Origin: Ascaphus truei
Taxonomy: Eukaryota > Chordata > Amphibia > Anura > Ascaphidae
Reading direction: 5' to 3'
DNA length: 64,000 nt
Assembly: GCA_036426205.1 (NCBI GenBank)
Contig: CM071568.1
Location: forward strand, 225,162,239 to 225,226,238
The position numbers and the translations under genes were made by a program. Below are positions 10,028 through 21,663 of this stretch, piece by piece (position 1 is the stretch's first letter; each line of letters begins with the position of its first letter). The notes below the pieces were generated by a model. It made no database searches. It was not told the origin of the DNA and saw nothing but the letters and a program-made list of their open reading frames with translations.

Positions 10028-12094
10028 TGTGACGATGGGGAGGATTTGGCCCGGGATTAAAGGGGTTACACCCTAATTGGCCACCCCCTGACCTCACCAG
10101 GGAGACAAGGGGTTAACTGTGCTGAGGTCCAGAAATGTGATTTAACCCTTGTTATAACATGAAAATGTGTATTCCCCTGTTCCCATGTTTTATTGTTATA
10201 TCAGTGTCTGCATCACACACACACTAGGATCCATCCAGGAGTACAAGGGTTAATAGTCCTTTAATGATTATAGCCCTTTGTGTAATTTTCCCGCCTTTTC
10301 AGGCACCATTTTGCAGGGTCCCATAGGCCGCCATTAGGGCTCAATGCATTCTAATGGCGAATCTTGCTGTTTTGGTCCTGTTTCCTGTGAAGACCAGCAG
10401 ATGGCGTCCGAGAAGAGGAGCGGCGGTTTCCCATTGTAAGTCAATGGGCCCATTATTTCAATGGAGATTCCTCGAAGGAGCTTTCCAGGAACGAGTTGGC
10501 TGCCGTCCAAACCGCAAAACCGCAAAGCGGATACTTTTTCTAAAAGAGAGCTTTGATCACTTATTAGCCAAGTTCAACGACAAGTGGCGTGGGAATAAAC
10601 AGTTTTAGAGCACCTAGAAATAAAAATTCTTTTTGCCACTAGCTCCCAGGCCTCCCCCCACTCGACCACCACCGGGTCCCCGAAACCTGGACCCCCGATA
10701 AGGGTCGAACCGAGAAGAGCGGGCCGCGCCATAGGTTCCAATGGCAGCGGCAGAAACAGCTCAAGAAAACGGCTAAGTGTGAAAAGCTGAAATTTAGGAA
10801 TCCATAGCTCCGGTTCCGGAGGGTCCAGAGGGCCAGGGTTTGGGGTACCTGTAGTCACTGCTCCGGCATCGCTGCAGAACCATCCTTGACCCTCTTGGAC
10901 CAACCCGACGGAGTATGGACCCCCTTGAAAGTTTGGGACTTTTCCCATAGACTCCAATGGCGGCCAATCTCCATTGACCGGCTATGGCAGAAAACCCCCA
11001 TTGACTTCAACGGCGGCGTAGCCCCGTTGAAAGTCTATGGCGGCGGATTCCCATAGCCGCCAACGGCGGCGGTTTGCCATTGAAAGTCTATGGCGGCGAA
11101 GCCCGTTGTTTTCAATGGGGATTTAGTGAAAAAACGTGATTTAATTTACAGCGGAGTTTAGTGTATTAAAATAGGAAACAGTTTAAGGTGTATTTGTGTA
11201 ACTCCGGTTCCGAAGGTCGTAGCAAGTCGCAAATTGGACCATAGGGTGTCCCAGTTCCGGCATTGAGAACTGGGAACTTTGGACCCGCTGGACCCAACGG
11301 AACCGGATATTTTAATATGTTTGTGTTTTATCCTTAACACTGTGTCCCCAGGTAGGGACAGAAACCAGAGGGAATTCCTTTGGCCATAAGTTAGCAGATG
11401 GACAGGGAAGCACCCTAATGTCTAGAATTTAAGTGCTGTTCAAAGGAGTTTATCACCTACACTGTTTACAGGAGGGCGGAGATGACTCAAACCAGAGCAG
11501 GCTATAAGTGTCCCATTTCACACTTTACAACAAAGGGTTTCCTGCCAGAAATTCCATTTAGTAGACTGGCTGGCATTCATGATGCAAATGTGGGGCTGCA
11601 GAAATGAGACCCCAGAGTCCAACTGAGCATGTGCCAACTAGCTGGGGGCATGTATCAAAATGTGTTCCCATGTTAGTGAGTGGCTACAGGTAATTGAAAA
11701 CCAATCACCTGTACTTAATGTTAAGGATAGGGTTACAAAAGGTTTATAAACGGTTGTCCACCCTTTATCCTGTGTTGTTCTTTTATACCATCTTGATTGC
11801 TGAGAGAAGTGCTATGCAATGTCTGCATGCAAGGTCTTTTCATGGCTTTGCGTGTCTTGGGATGATGAAGAATGTTGTATGAACTGCCAGTCCAGATGTG
11901 ACTGTTTCATCATTTCCATCTTTAAGTAAGTGTCTATATTTTGCCTGTTATTTGTATATTTTGTGTGTTCACCTTTATCAAGGAATAAATTAAATTTTAT
12001 CATATCTAAGTCTCGTACCAGTTCAACCCTGTTATATATATTATATTATATATATTTGGTGTAAATTGCAGCCTGCCATAAAGTCACCGTGACA
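10028..12094 (+). repeat. 5' LTR of the non-autonomous element
   Basis: 2067 bp, TG...CA ends. Contains GC-rich blocks repeating ATTGAAAGTCTATGGCGGCG (about 10990-11120). A TATAAA lies near 11744 and AATAAA near 11984, a plausible promoter and polyadenylation pair. The matching AATAAA in the 3' LTR has changed to AATAAG. Short open frames occur in both LTR copies and are not genes. Confidence 0.92.
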
Positions 12095-12108
12095 GGCCTG
12101 TAATTAAC

Positions 12109-12126
12109 TGGTGGCAGCGGCGGGAT
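12109..12126 (+). promoter_or_regulatory. Candidate tRNA primer-binding site
   Basis: TGGTGGCAGCGGCGGGAT begins with TGG, as a site complementary to a tRNA CCA end should. It lies 14 nt after the LTR, farther than usual, so the assignment is tentative. Confidence 0.4.
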
Positions 12127-12249
12127 TGAACTGGACCTGTATTACTAGTGTTCTGCGGGATACTGTAATATAGTGGGAACTTGATGGTAATTGCAAGTTC
12201 GTGGGACTAAAGCTATTGAACACACAGTGTACAACATATAACACAAGAT

Positions 12250-13356
12250 ATGGCACCTCCTCACTGTTCCCCTACTTGTGAGAAGCATTGCCTCCAGAAC
12301 CAAAGTGCCGGCTATCCGTCTGACTGGAGCCGGGCACCGAGACCGGAGGAGTGCATCAAGTCGGCGCAGGAACCAGCAGCCAGCAAGGCTGAGAGAGAGA
12401 CAGCAATCGGTGAGCATGAAACCCGGCAGGCTGAGCAAAGATCCACAGCTCCAGCTGCTGTAAACATCAAACCGCCCGGAGAGCAGGGAATGGACCCAGC
12501 TCCGGGACGTCAGAGACTTGTGGAGGGAGCGGGTGGTCTCAGAGACCACAGAAGTCTTGCACCAGGAGAGGTAACGGCCGTTGCGGCGGCCCGTCCATTT
12601 TCCCTGAAAGAGCTAGCACTGGTGTGTGCGTTGGGCAAGACGTGGTTCCCGGCGAAGTGGACCCAGTTCCTGGCTTCGGTACCACACCGACCCGCTTATC
12701 CCCTCCCAGAGCCCGGCGCTCAAGCAACTCCGCTCTGGACTCCGTTGCCCCTTGCTGGGGTTAGTCTACCGGTGGCTGGGAAGCTCTGGAATGAGCCCGG
12801 CGCTCGAGCAACTCCACTCTGGACTCCGTTGCCCCTTGCTGGGGTTAGTCCACCGGTGGCGGAGAAGCTCCGGCAGGCGCTGTGGCACTGCCACCAAACG
12901 GGCCACAATAATGCCCGGTGCCCTGATCGTGCGCGGTCGGGCGAAGAAGCCCCTCAGGGCCAGCGCTCACGAGCTGCGGAAAAGATGACCAAGTTAGCGG
13001 CATCCTCTGATGGCTCCTGCCCAGCCGGGGCGACAACCCTCCTTGGGACGTCTCCTGGAGAACCTGGACGGGCTGCATCAGCAACAGCGGCGGAGAGCGG
13101 CGGCCATCCACCTGATCCCGGCGGAGAACCAGCGGCGGCGGTGGAGAAGAAGCCGACACTCCGGCATCCTGCCGGCGGCAATTTTATTTGGGGGAGGGTT
13201 GGGGTGTGCGGGAGGTGGGTGTTTCACATTGTTTGGCGGAGTCGGCGATTCCCAGTGATGACCAGAGCCCCACAATCCACGCCGGCGACCCTGCATCAAA
13301 GCCGGGTACTGCTGCGGCAGCTACCCAGGGCTCGCCTATGGCGGCGGCCTTTCTGA
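12250..13356 (+). pseudogene. Gag-like open frame with degenerate CCHC zinc knuckle
   Basis: A 368-codon Pro/Ala/Gly-rich frame at the expected gag position. Around residues 214-228, WHCHQTGHNNARCP has the Cys-x4-His-x4-Cys part of a retroviral-type zinc knuckle, but the first cysteine is Leu, so the knuckle is incomplete. Two tandem 28-residue units (84 bp each) lie just before it. No capsid homology region is recognised. Two further frames follow downstream in other phases (13376-14158, 14115-14813). This suggests one long degraded gag-like reading frame with frameshifts. Confidence 0.6.
12709..12876 (+). repeat. 84-bp tandem duplication inside the gag-like frame
   Basis: Two copies, 12709-12792 and 12793-12876, in frame. 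Each encodes a 28-residue unit starting EPGA(Q/R)ATPLWTPLPLAGVS. The unit length is a multiple of three, so the frame is kept. Confidence 0.9.
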
Positions 13357-13375
13357 GTGGGGGGAGGGACAGGGA

Positions 13376-14158
13376 TTGCGGGAGGGGGTTATGTTACCAA
13401 GTTTGCATGGAGCTGTGTTTCTCCACAAAGACCTGGGACCCCGGTCTTGCATCGTTTCCCCTGTGCCAACCCCGGGCGCTGCTGCGGCGGCGGCGACCCA
13501 TTGCTTCCTGGCCCAGATGATCCCGGCGGCGGCCACTCCAGTCCCCCTGCAATCGGGACCAACGAAAGCGGCGGTCTCTGCGGGGACCAGCGAGGTAAGC
13601 CAGACCAAGTCGCAGACTGACCCTGACTTATTTTTCCCTATGACTGTACCCTGTTGTTTCACTATACGGGTGACTGGGGGGTGGCAGGAGATAGGGGTAC
13701 TAGGGGAGGGGCAGGAAGGGCAGCTAGACTTCCCCATTACCCTGGCGGAGCAGCAAGGGGACTCTCGGTTAAGAGCCCCACTGTTGCAGCCTTGCTATGG
13801 GCTGGAGGTATCAGGGGTAGTGGCAAAGTTAGACCACCCCCAGATTACCTGCCATCCAAGAGCTAAGGTGGGTGCATCTGCACCAGCAACCCTGAGCTCA
13901 TCCCCGGTAATGGGGAGACAGTGTCAGGGAGATGACCTCACTCAGGTGTCCCTAGGATCCAGGCTAGGATTAGCTAGGGAGAAGCGGAGTGAGGGGAGGC
14001 TGCAGGTAGGTAGCCAGCATCAGATCTCAGTGGGAGAAGAAGGGCTAGTGGTAGCCGGGGAGGTACAGCAGCAGGTATTGCAGCTAGAATTTCCCATTAC
14101 CCTGGCAGAGAGGATTGCCCAGGGGGGAGAGGAGTGCAGGTGGGCTGCAGGGAGGTAA
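13376..14158 (+). pseudogene. Degraded internal open frame of the LTR element (middle part)
   Basis: 260 codons in a different phase from the gag-like frame. The short motif L(D/E)FPITLAE(Q/R) occurs twice (DNA near 13725 and 14085), which points to an old internal duplication. No enzyme motif is visible and I do not recognise the protein. Confidence 0.4.
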
Positions 14159-14813
14159 GCAGCAGGAGTCATCAGCAGGGGCTGAGGTGCTGGGCCTAGG
14201 GGATGCTAGGCAGGGAGACACCGTGGAGCAGGGGGAGATAGGTCAGTGGGGTGTCAGGCAGCTGGCAGAAGCTAGGGATGGGCTAGGTAGGCAGAAGGTC
14301 CCCTGTTCTGACGGGCCAGGAGTGACCCCCCTGACAGATTCCCCAGGGTTCCCAAAGGAGGGGTTGTGGGTAGATAGGCAGCCAGGGAGGAGAGTCAGGA
14401 GTATAGCAGACCAGCTACAGGTGGGCACAGAGCCAGGGCAGGTAGGGTCCCTACAGGATAGTGACATAGCTCTTTCCCAGACTTGGTTGACAGGAAAGCG
14501 ACGGTCTGTGCTGGATAGCTGGTCTCCTGCAGGTGCAGAAACATGCCAGTCTCTGGGCAGTGTGCAGCCTGGTCTGCAAAGGGGCCCCTTCACCATGGAC
14601 TTGGTTCACCAGGCACTGGGTGGGGGGAAGAGGGAGGCAAAGGAGAATGCCCGGCGGCCATGGTGGAGCCCTGCTCCGCAGGATCTGGACTTTACAATCC
14701 ACTGTGGCCAGGACAATGTACTGGACAATGCCGGAGGACAATTTTGCCAGGCCAACCCCTCAGGACTTATGGAGTGCTTCAAGGGCGCCAGTGGTATCCC
14801 AGTGCCAGGGTGA
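14115..14813 (+). pseudogene. Degraded internal open frame of the LTR element (3' part)
   Basis: 232 codons overlapping the previous frame by 44 bp in a third phase. It is rich in Gly, Gln, Asp and Ser and lacks catalytic motifs. It ends shortly before the polypurine tract and 3' LTR. Function unknown. Confidence 0.4.
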
Positions 14814-14839
14814 GGCAGCTGGGGCACCACGCACCCATT

Positions 14840-14851
14840 GAGCAGGGGAGG
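14840..14851 (+). promoter_or_regulatory. Polypurine tract
   Basis: GAGCAGGGGAGG immediately precedes the 3' LTR start TGTGACG, where plus-strand priming is expected. Confidence 0.7.
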
Positions 14852-16897
14852 TGTGACGATGGGGAGGATTTGGCCCGGGATTAAAGGGGTTACACCCCAA
14901 TTGGCCACCCCCTGACCTCACCAAGGAGACAAGGGGTTAACTGGGCTGAGGTCCAGAAATGTGATTTAACCCTTGTTATAACATGAAAATGTGTATTCCC
15001 CTGTTCCCATGTTTTATTGTTATATCAGTGTCTGCATCACACACACACTAGGATCCATCCGGGAGTACAAGGGTTAATAGTCCTTTAATGATTATAGCCC
15101 TTTGTGTAATTTTCCCGCCTTTTCAAGCATCATTTTGCAGGGTCCCATAGGCCGCCATTAGGGCTCAATGCATTCTAATGGCGAATCTTGCTGTTTTGGT
15201 CCTGTTTCCTGTGAAGACCAGCAGATGGCGTCCGAGAGGAGGAGCGGCGGTTTCCCATTGTAAGTCAATGGGCCCATTGACTTCAATGGAGATTCCTCGA
15301 AGGAGCTTTCCAGGAACGAGTTGGCTGCCATCCAAACCGCAAAACCGCAAAGCGGATACTTTTTCTAAAAGAGAGCTTTGATCACTTATTAGCCAAGTTC
15401 AACGACAAGTGACGTGGAAATAAACAGTTCTAGAGCACCTAGAAATAAAATTCTTTTTGCCCCTAGTTCCTAGGCCTTCCCCCACTCGACCGCCACCGGG
15501 TCCCCGAATCCTGGACCCCCGATAAGGGTCGAACTGAGAAGAGCGGGTCGCGCCATAAGTTCCAATGGCGGCGGCAGAAACAGCTCAAGAAAACGGCTAA
15601 GTGTGAAAAGCTGAAATTTAGGAATCCATAGTTCCGGTTCCGGAGGGTCCAGAGGGCCAGGGTTTGGGGTACCTGTAGTCACTGCTCCGGCATCGCTGCA
15701 GAACCATCCTTGACCCTCTTGGACCAACCCGACGGAGTATGGACCCCCTTGAAAGTTCGGGACTTTTCCCATAGACTCCAATGGCAGCCAATCTCCATTG
15801 ACCGGCTATGGCGGGAAAACCACCATTGACTTCAACGGCGGCATAGCCCCGTTGAAAGTCTATGGCGGCGGATTCCCATAGCCGCCAGCGGCGGCGGTTT
15901 GCCATTGAAAGTCTATGGCGACGAAGCCCGTTATTTTCAATGGGGATTTAGTGAAAAACCGTGATTTAATTTACAGCGGAATTTAGTGTATTAAAATAGG
16001 AAACGGTTTAAGGTGTATTTGTGTAACTCCGGTTCCGAAGGTCGTAGCAAGTCGCAAATTGGACCATAGGGTGTCCCAGTTCCGGCATTGAGAACTGGGA
16101 AGTTTGGACCCGCTGGACCCAACAGAACCAGATATTTTAATATGTTTGTGTTTTATCCTTAACACTGTGTCCCCAGGGAATTCCTTTGGCCATAAGTTAG
16201 CAGATGACCAGGGAAGCGCTCTAATGTCTAGAATTTAAGTGCTGTTCAAAGGAGTTTATCACCTACAGTGTTTACAGGAGGGCGGAGATGACTCAAACCA
16301 GAACAGGCTATAAGTGTCCCATTTAACACCTTACAACAAAGGGTTTCCTGCCAGAAATTCCATTTAGTAGACTGGCTGGCATTCCTGATGCAAATGTGGG
16401 GCTGCAGAAATGAGACCCCAGAGTCCAACTGAGCATGTGCCAACTAGCTGGGGGCATGTATCAAAATGTGTTCCCATGTTAGTGAGTGGCTACAGGTAAT
16501 TGAAAACCAATCACCATTACTTAATGTTAAGGATAGGGTTACAAAAGGTTTATAAACGGTTGTGCACCCTTTATCCTGTGTTGTTCTTCAATACCATCTT
16601 GATTGCTGAGAGAAGTGCTATGCAATGTCTGCATGCAAGGTCTTTTCATGGCTTTGCGTGTCTTGGGATGATGAAGAATGTTGTATGAACTGCCAGTCCA
16701 GATGTGACTGTTTCATCATTTCCATCTTTAAGTAAGTGTCTATATTTTGCCTGTTATTTGTATATTTTGTGTGTTCACCTTTATCAAGGAATAAGTTACA
16801 TTTTATCATATCTAAGTCTCGTACCAGTTCAACCAAGTTATATATATATTATATATATTTGGTGTAAATTGCAGCCTGCCATAAAGTCACCGTGACA
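14852..16897 (+). repeat. 3' LTR of the non-autonomous element
   Basis: 2046 bp, collinear with the 5' LTR, with scattered substitutions and small indels; for example, about 14 bases of the 5' copy near 11355 are absent. The divergence means the insertion is not very recent; identity was not computed. Confidence 0.92.
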
Positions 16898-16902
16898 AAC
16901 TG

Positions 16903-17060
16903 TTCATGCAATGTCTTTATACTTATGTACAACTCTGGTCAGCTAAAGTAACCATGTATTTGTCATCATAACTATGTCCAGGACATACTTGAAAATGAGA
17001 GGTAACTCTCAATGTATTATTTCCTGGTAAAACATTTTATAAAATAGATCAATAAAACAG
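16903..17060 (+). mobile_element. L2-type LINE 3' tail (resumes after LTR element)
   Basis: Directly continues the LINE cut at 10027. It ends with TGTATTATTTCCTGGTAAAA and an AT-rich tail. The same tail occurs inverted at 54015-54172. Confidence 0.7.
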
Positions 17061-17137
17061 TCTTATGAAGAAAAATAAAGGTAAATATGGTAAAAATCCT
17101 TTAAAACAATTGGTTACTATGGAGATGTTACAACCAA

Positions 17138-17244
17138 TATTTACTACACCGTGCTATTCCACAAGACACCTTTCAGTATGTATGGGACCTGGACCATATG
17201 GTCCATTGAAGTTGTATCTTGTGCAATAGCACCACTTAGTAAAT
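17138..17244. mobile_element. Small miniature element with about 35-bp inverted ends
   Basis: TATTTACTA...GTGCTATT.CACAAGA at the left pairs with TCTTGTGCAATAGCACCACTTAGTAAATA at the right. No clear target duplication is visible, so the superfamily is undetermined. Confidence 0.6.
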
Positions 17245-18880
17245 AGGGGCCTTTATGTCCCACATTGTTCTCATGGCAAGTTTTTATGTCCTGTGGATTT
17301 AGGGATTAATTTCCTGCGGGGTCCCTGGAAAGAGGAGTAATGTCAGTCGACTCTGCAAGACCCCCCAAAGCCACTAAAGTAAACACGAGCACCAACCAAA
17401 ATATATTAAGCAACACAAAGAGCTGCTGTAAGTTGTAATGCTATAGAAAGTCAATCATACCCCGGATAAGAGTGTACTGTATATCTATAGCATTTTTTAT
17501 TTTATTTTTTACCTTTTGTGAGCAAAAAAGTTAAATACAGTTGTCTGTCAAGTCTTGATACTCTACCTGGCACCCAATGTACTATTATGTAAGACTAGCA
17601 AATCTACACCAAGATGAAAACTAATTAAATGACAAACATAGTGAAACCTAATTTAAATTGATAAGTGTAATGGGTTAAATCTGTAATAATAGACAACAAA
17701 TATTTATCATTTAAAAAAAATTGGATGTTAGCATCATCTGAGGCGTGGCACTGCCCCCCCTCCCCCTCCCCGCCCCGCCTTCAAATAAAAGTGGGGGAAA
17801 GGGATTAAAAGAGCCAAAAACCTAATGCATCTTATTATATAATAATGTGCACTAGGTAACTTCTCTTGGCACTCCACAAATCCCAAACTGCTGCATTTGG
17901 GGCAAGAATGGGCAAAGTGCATTGATACATGGACGCAGAGGCTTGACGTGAGGATCTATTTGCATCAGGTTTTCTACAAAATTGCCCTAGTACAGAACCC
18001 ACTGTTTTAAAAAGGTATAGCAACCGTCCTAAATCTGGTAGAGCCCAACTTACCACCCTCTGCACCAGTGGCAGATTTCACATTAGGCCCTTTTCCCATA
18101 TACAGAGGCCCGCTCTCTTCCCGACTGACTGCCGGGGGAGATCATGGAGCCTCTGTAAGGCCTCGGACATGGTACAAAATACAGCGCTGTGCCGTGCTGA
18201 CGCTCATGCTCTCCTGCTCAAGCAGGAGCTTTTTTGTGTCCTGGCATGAGCATCATCGAGCGGGCTTGGGAGGCGTGTGGGAGGCGGGTATAGTGCGCCA
18301 CATCACGGCGTCGACGTCACGGAGTGCCATTGGCTTTTGCCGGTCATGTGACCGGCCCTCCGCTTCCCTCAGCACGAAAAATTAAATTAACTGTCGGCTG
18401 CAATTACACACGCCATCTAAAGCCGCCCTCAGTAGAGATGATGGGGGTAAGTGTTCCGCCTCAGCGCTGTCTTTTTGACCATGGAAGTGGCCTAAAGGTC
18501 TCTTACCTTCCCCTTCATGCTCTCTTCCTTCTGTAGCATTGCAGCTTCAAATGGCGATGTGTTGGCATGACAACGTGACGTTCCGTTGTCATGGAAATAT
18601 ATCATTTGACACTGCGACGCTACAGGAGGACGCGGCCCGGGTGGAAATAAGGTAAGTGCATATGGGCGGCAACATTTTAAATCCACCACTACTCAGCACA
18701 GCCTTGGCTTTCAAACTTTTGGTGCCACAGGAACCTGAACACATTGAAGAATGCTCTGCTTCCAGGCAGCGAAAGGGTTAGTTTACCACCTTTTTTTTTT
18801 TTTTTAGGACGGAAGGAAGGTAGTACTGTTAATTATTTTGTCACTCGGAAGATAAAAAGCATTTGCATTATGGATTGGCC
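17245..18880. other. No recognised gene
   Basis: AT-rich DNA, then a GC-richer patch (18050-18660) without a domain, splice pair or TATA box. A short TGCTCAAGCAGGAGC hairpin lies near 18217. Confidence 0.5.
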
Positions 18881-19066
18881 CAGTGTTTCCCCAACTCCAG
18901 TCCTCAGGGAACCCCAACAGGTCAGGTCTTAAGGATATCCCTGCTCCAGCACAGGTGGGTCAATCAGCGGCTCAGTCATTTTCACTGAGCCACCTGTACT
19001 GGAGCAGGGATATCCTTAAGACCTGACCTGTTGGGGTCCCCCGAGGACTGGAGTTGGGAAACACTG
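18881..19066. mobile_element. Palindromic hAT miniature element, 186 bp
   Basis: Ends CAGTGTTTCCC / GGGAAACACTG and a perfect 8-bp duplication GATTGGCC (18873-18880, 19067-19074), the hAT signature. Nearly the whole element is self-complementary around 18975. The same family occurs at 32483, 47027 and 47526. Confidence 0.92.
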
Positions 19067-19158
19067 GATTGGCCATTGGCTGCATTCATAGTGCTCCTAA
19101 TATCACAAGTTTTTATTTGAGTGGTTCTCAGCTTTTTTTTCCATGGTTACACACAGGT

Positions 19159-19162
19159 TCTC

Positions 19163-19193
<31 letters not shown>

Positions 19194-19195
19194 CC

Positions 19196-19262
<67 letters not shown>
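19159..19262. repeat. (CT)n then (TA)n microsatellite
   Basis: About 48 bases of CT-rich repeat followed by about 56 bases of TA repeat. Ile-Tyr and Arg-Glu open frames across it are artefacts. Confidence 0.95.
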
Positions 19263-19266
<4 letters not shown>

Positions 19267-19862
19267 GCGGTCATGTAAAATGCCTACAGTCATCTCTCCT
19301 GCTGGCAGCAAGGCCTGGTAAGTGTGGGCATGCCAGCAGTAATCATGGAGGTTTTCCCTCACACCCTGGTGGGGTGCCCTGTGTATGGATGGGACTGGTC
19401 ACATGCTCTGACTCCATGGTTAGTGATGTCAGAGGTGTGTCAGCCTCAGAAGTTACATAAGGCACAGCACTGTGTCAAGAGTTAGTTCTGTCAGAGTTCA
19501 AGGCGAGTACAGTTGCTGGAAAGTTCTTGCAAGGTTCAGGAAGGAGTTCAAGTTCTGCAGAGTGTTAGTTATGTTCTAGTAACTCCATGGGAGACTGTGT
19601 CCAGGGACCTGGCACAGGGCAGTGATTCCTGCGGGAATAGTGAATCCCTCATCTAGGTGACATACCTATCAAAGGGGAGCACGGGCGAGATGATCGGCTA
19701 AATACACCCATTGTGGAGGGCAGCTATGCCCACCGTGACAATAAAGATGGAGCGGATCAGAGAAACCCCTGTGTGTGAGAGTCCAATGATTGCACAGGAG
19801 GTTGCACCACCGAGGAGTTCCTCGTCAGGATCATCCCCATGCGGACGCAGGGGCCCTGGTGA
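19263..19862 (+). mobile_element. Gypsy-type LTR followed by primer-binding site
   Basis: Starts TGTAGCGG right after the TA tract and ends two bases before the primer-site motif TGGAGGCGCTGCACTGG (19865-19881). That motif also follows LTRs at 25417, 31196 and 53348 and, inverted, at 27799. About 60 bases of leader follow and no gag is recognisable. The last 130 bases and the leader match 25290-25450. Confidence 0.7.
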
Positions 19863-20139
19863 GGTGGAGGCGCTGCACTGGAAATAGGTGAGACTCAGCA
19901 CGCTAGTTAAAGCTGAAAGGAACGCTGATTCGCCTGCGAGGCCTTATATAGAGCCTAGCTGGAAAAAATCTTGGCAGCCTATCAAGCCAATCAGGTTGCT
20001 GTATTTGTAAAAAAAAAAAATAAAAAAAAAAATAAAATTTAATCACAGAACCGCGTGCGCTAAGCAGCCATTAGGCGGGGTCGCCACGAGGGCAAATCCG
20101 GCCGCCCCTGGCGACCGGGCGACCGGATTTGTCGAGCAC

Positions 20140-20142
<3 letters not shown>

Positions 20143-20185
<43 letters not shown>
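20143..20185. repeat. (TA)n microsatellite
   Basis: Directly precedes the 5' LTR at 20187. A matching TA tract follows the 3' LTR remnant at 25244, as expected if the element inserted into a TA tract. Confidence 0.95.
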
Positions 20186-20186
<1 letters not shown>

Positions 20187-20191
<5 letters not shown>

Positions 20192-21422
20192 CCATCAGGT
20201 ATCTCTAGGTGCTGAAACAGTGCAGTAAGTGTACTTTCCAGCTCACAGAGAGTTAATCCCTAGTGAGAATAGCTAATGCAGCTAATGCCTAATTAATCAG
20301 AATGGACTTCTTGAGTGAACAAGGAAGTGTTTAAGGCACAGAGAGATGCCATGTGTGAGAGACCTATGCTGAGAGTCACAGATTTCTGTCCCGGAGAGGG
20401 GGACAGAGAAGTGCTCCCCAGCAAGTAAGGCTGGCACAGTTCCTTGTACCTGCTGGATGGTGATCGCGGAGTCGCTTGGACTGCCTGGGTTTGAATCCCA
20501 GAGAGAAGAAGAAGGACGTCAGATTGTGCTGAAGCGGGGATGTCTGGTCCTTGGCATTTACAGAGGAGAGTTTCTCTGAGCTCACGTGGGGCCGAGTTGC
20601 CCTAGGCCGCTGAAGCGTAGACGTCTGCTCAAAACCTGGACTAACAGATAAGCAAACCCCTTTATTGCTGTGTACAGAGACTATGGGGCCTATGCAGAGA
20701 GCAGCGAATTTTAAAATTGGCGAATTTATTAAAAAGTAGCTTTTTTGGAGAGTTTTAATCTCCATATGCAGAAAAGTGCGAATTCTGCTATGTTTAACAT
20801 GGATGCGTGTGGCGAGTTTAAATTGGCAAGATGCGCGCTTCAGAAATGTGTTAAAACAAATTCGCGCCTTTTTTTTTCCCTTTGCAATGGCCGCGAGCGG
20901 CAGTTTTTTTTGGCGAGGCAAAACGGAGACAATCGCGCCATTTTATTGGCGCGAACTGCCGCTAGATGCCGTTCGCGCCTCTCTGCATACGGATATTTTT
21001 AAAACTGGCGAGATTGAGGTTCTCGCCAGCCGCGAGTCGAGTTTTACAAATAGAAAAGAAAAATTGGCGCGTTTTTCGGAACTCGCCATTTTCTGCTGCT
21101 TTCTGCGCGATTTTCTCCAAAAAATGGCGAATTTCGAAATAGCGCTGCTCTCTGCATAGGCCCCTATGTTAAATATAATACTACCTATTTTGGGGTGGGA
21201 ACGAGCTTAGCTGGCATCCAGTTAGTGAGGGCTAAAGCTATGGTGTAGTCAGTATTCCGTAAGGGGATAGGTGTTATTTTTATGTGTAGTTTTGATTTAA
21301 AGGGATGGTGGGCCTGTTGGTGTATGATTTAGTACCTGTAAATAAACCCCATATAGAGAATTGCAGTGTTTCCTGCCTTGCATTGGGACTAAAAGAGACT
21401 GCAACGTGGTGGGGGCATCACA
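20187..21422 (+). repeat. 5' LTR of the coiled-coil element
   Basis: TGATACC...CATCACA, 1236 bp including the 480-bp inserted miniature element. AATAAA near 21342 lies about 80 bases before the end, matching 25158 in the 3' remnant. Confidence 0.7.
20685..21164. mobile_element. 480-bp miniature element with TAT flanks
   Basis: Perfect ends GGGGCCTATGCAGAGAGC / GCTCTCTGCATAGGCCCC with TAT on both sides. The interior is rich in GGCGAA/TTCGCC motifs and contains further internal inverted repeats. It is inserted in the 5' LTR. The 181- and 127-codon open frames across it are incidental. Superfamily undetermined; 3-bp TAT flanks are near, but not equal to, the Harbinger TWA rule. Confidence 0.8.
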
Positions 21423-21424
21423 AA

Positions 21425-21440
21425 TGGTGGAGAATGAAGG
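21425..21440 (+). promoter_or_regulatory. Candidate primer-binding site
   Basis: TGGTGGAGAATGAAGG starts two bases after the LTR end, the usual Ty3/Gypsy spacing. Confidence 0.5.
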
Positions 21441-21663
21441 CAATCTAAAAGGCACTGAGCAGCGGAAACTGTCGGCTTGAAAATAAATGCAGGGATTTAA
21501 AATGGCCGCCCAACTGAAGTTAAAAATAAATAAATTCTGCAAGTAAGTCTATTCCACTGTGTATGACCAGTTGTGCTTACAGGATACACAGGGAAAGATA
21601 TGAAGAATTGAGGAAATAGGGCCTCTAATAGGTCAAGGTGAAGAATTCACCTGAAGGTAGAAA

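Larger units (their letters stand above)
10028..16897 (+). mobile_element. Complete non-autonomous LTR retrotransposon, 6.87 kb, 5-bp target duplication
   Basis: Two direct LTRs (10028-12094 and 14852-16897) begin TGTGACGATGG and end CACCGTGACA. They are flanked by the duplication AACTG (10023-10027 and 16898-16902). The 2.76-kb interior has gag-like remnants but no protease, RT, RNase H or integrase that I can find, so movement must rely on another element. It split a LINE (9530-10027 and 16903-17060). A related minus-strand solo LTR lies at 22843-24649. Confidence 0.92.

Noticed and set aside
12845..13737. Minus-strand open frames over the LTR element interior
   Set aside because: Shadows of the GC-rich gag-like region on the sense strand.
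19800..19835. CTGACGAGGAA on the minus strand as a hammerhead core
   Set aside because: Lacks the GAAA part and lies within a Gypsy LTR end.
20376..20921. 181-codon minus-strand frame
   Set aside because: Crosses the boundary between LTR sequence and an inserted miniature element; no domain.
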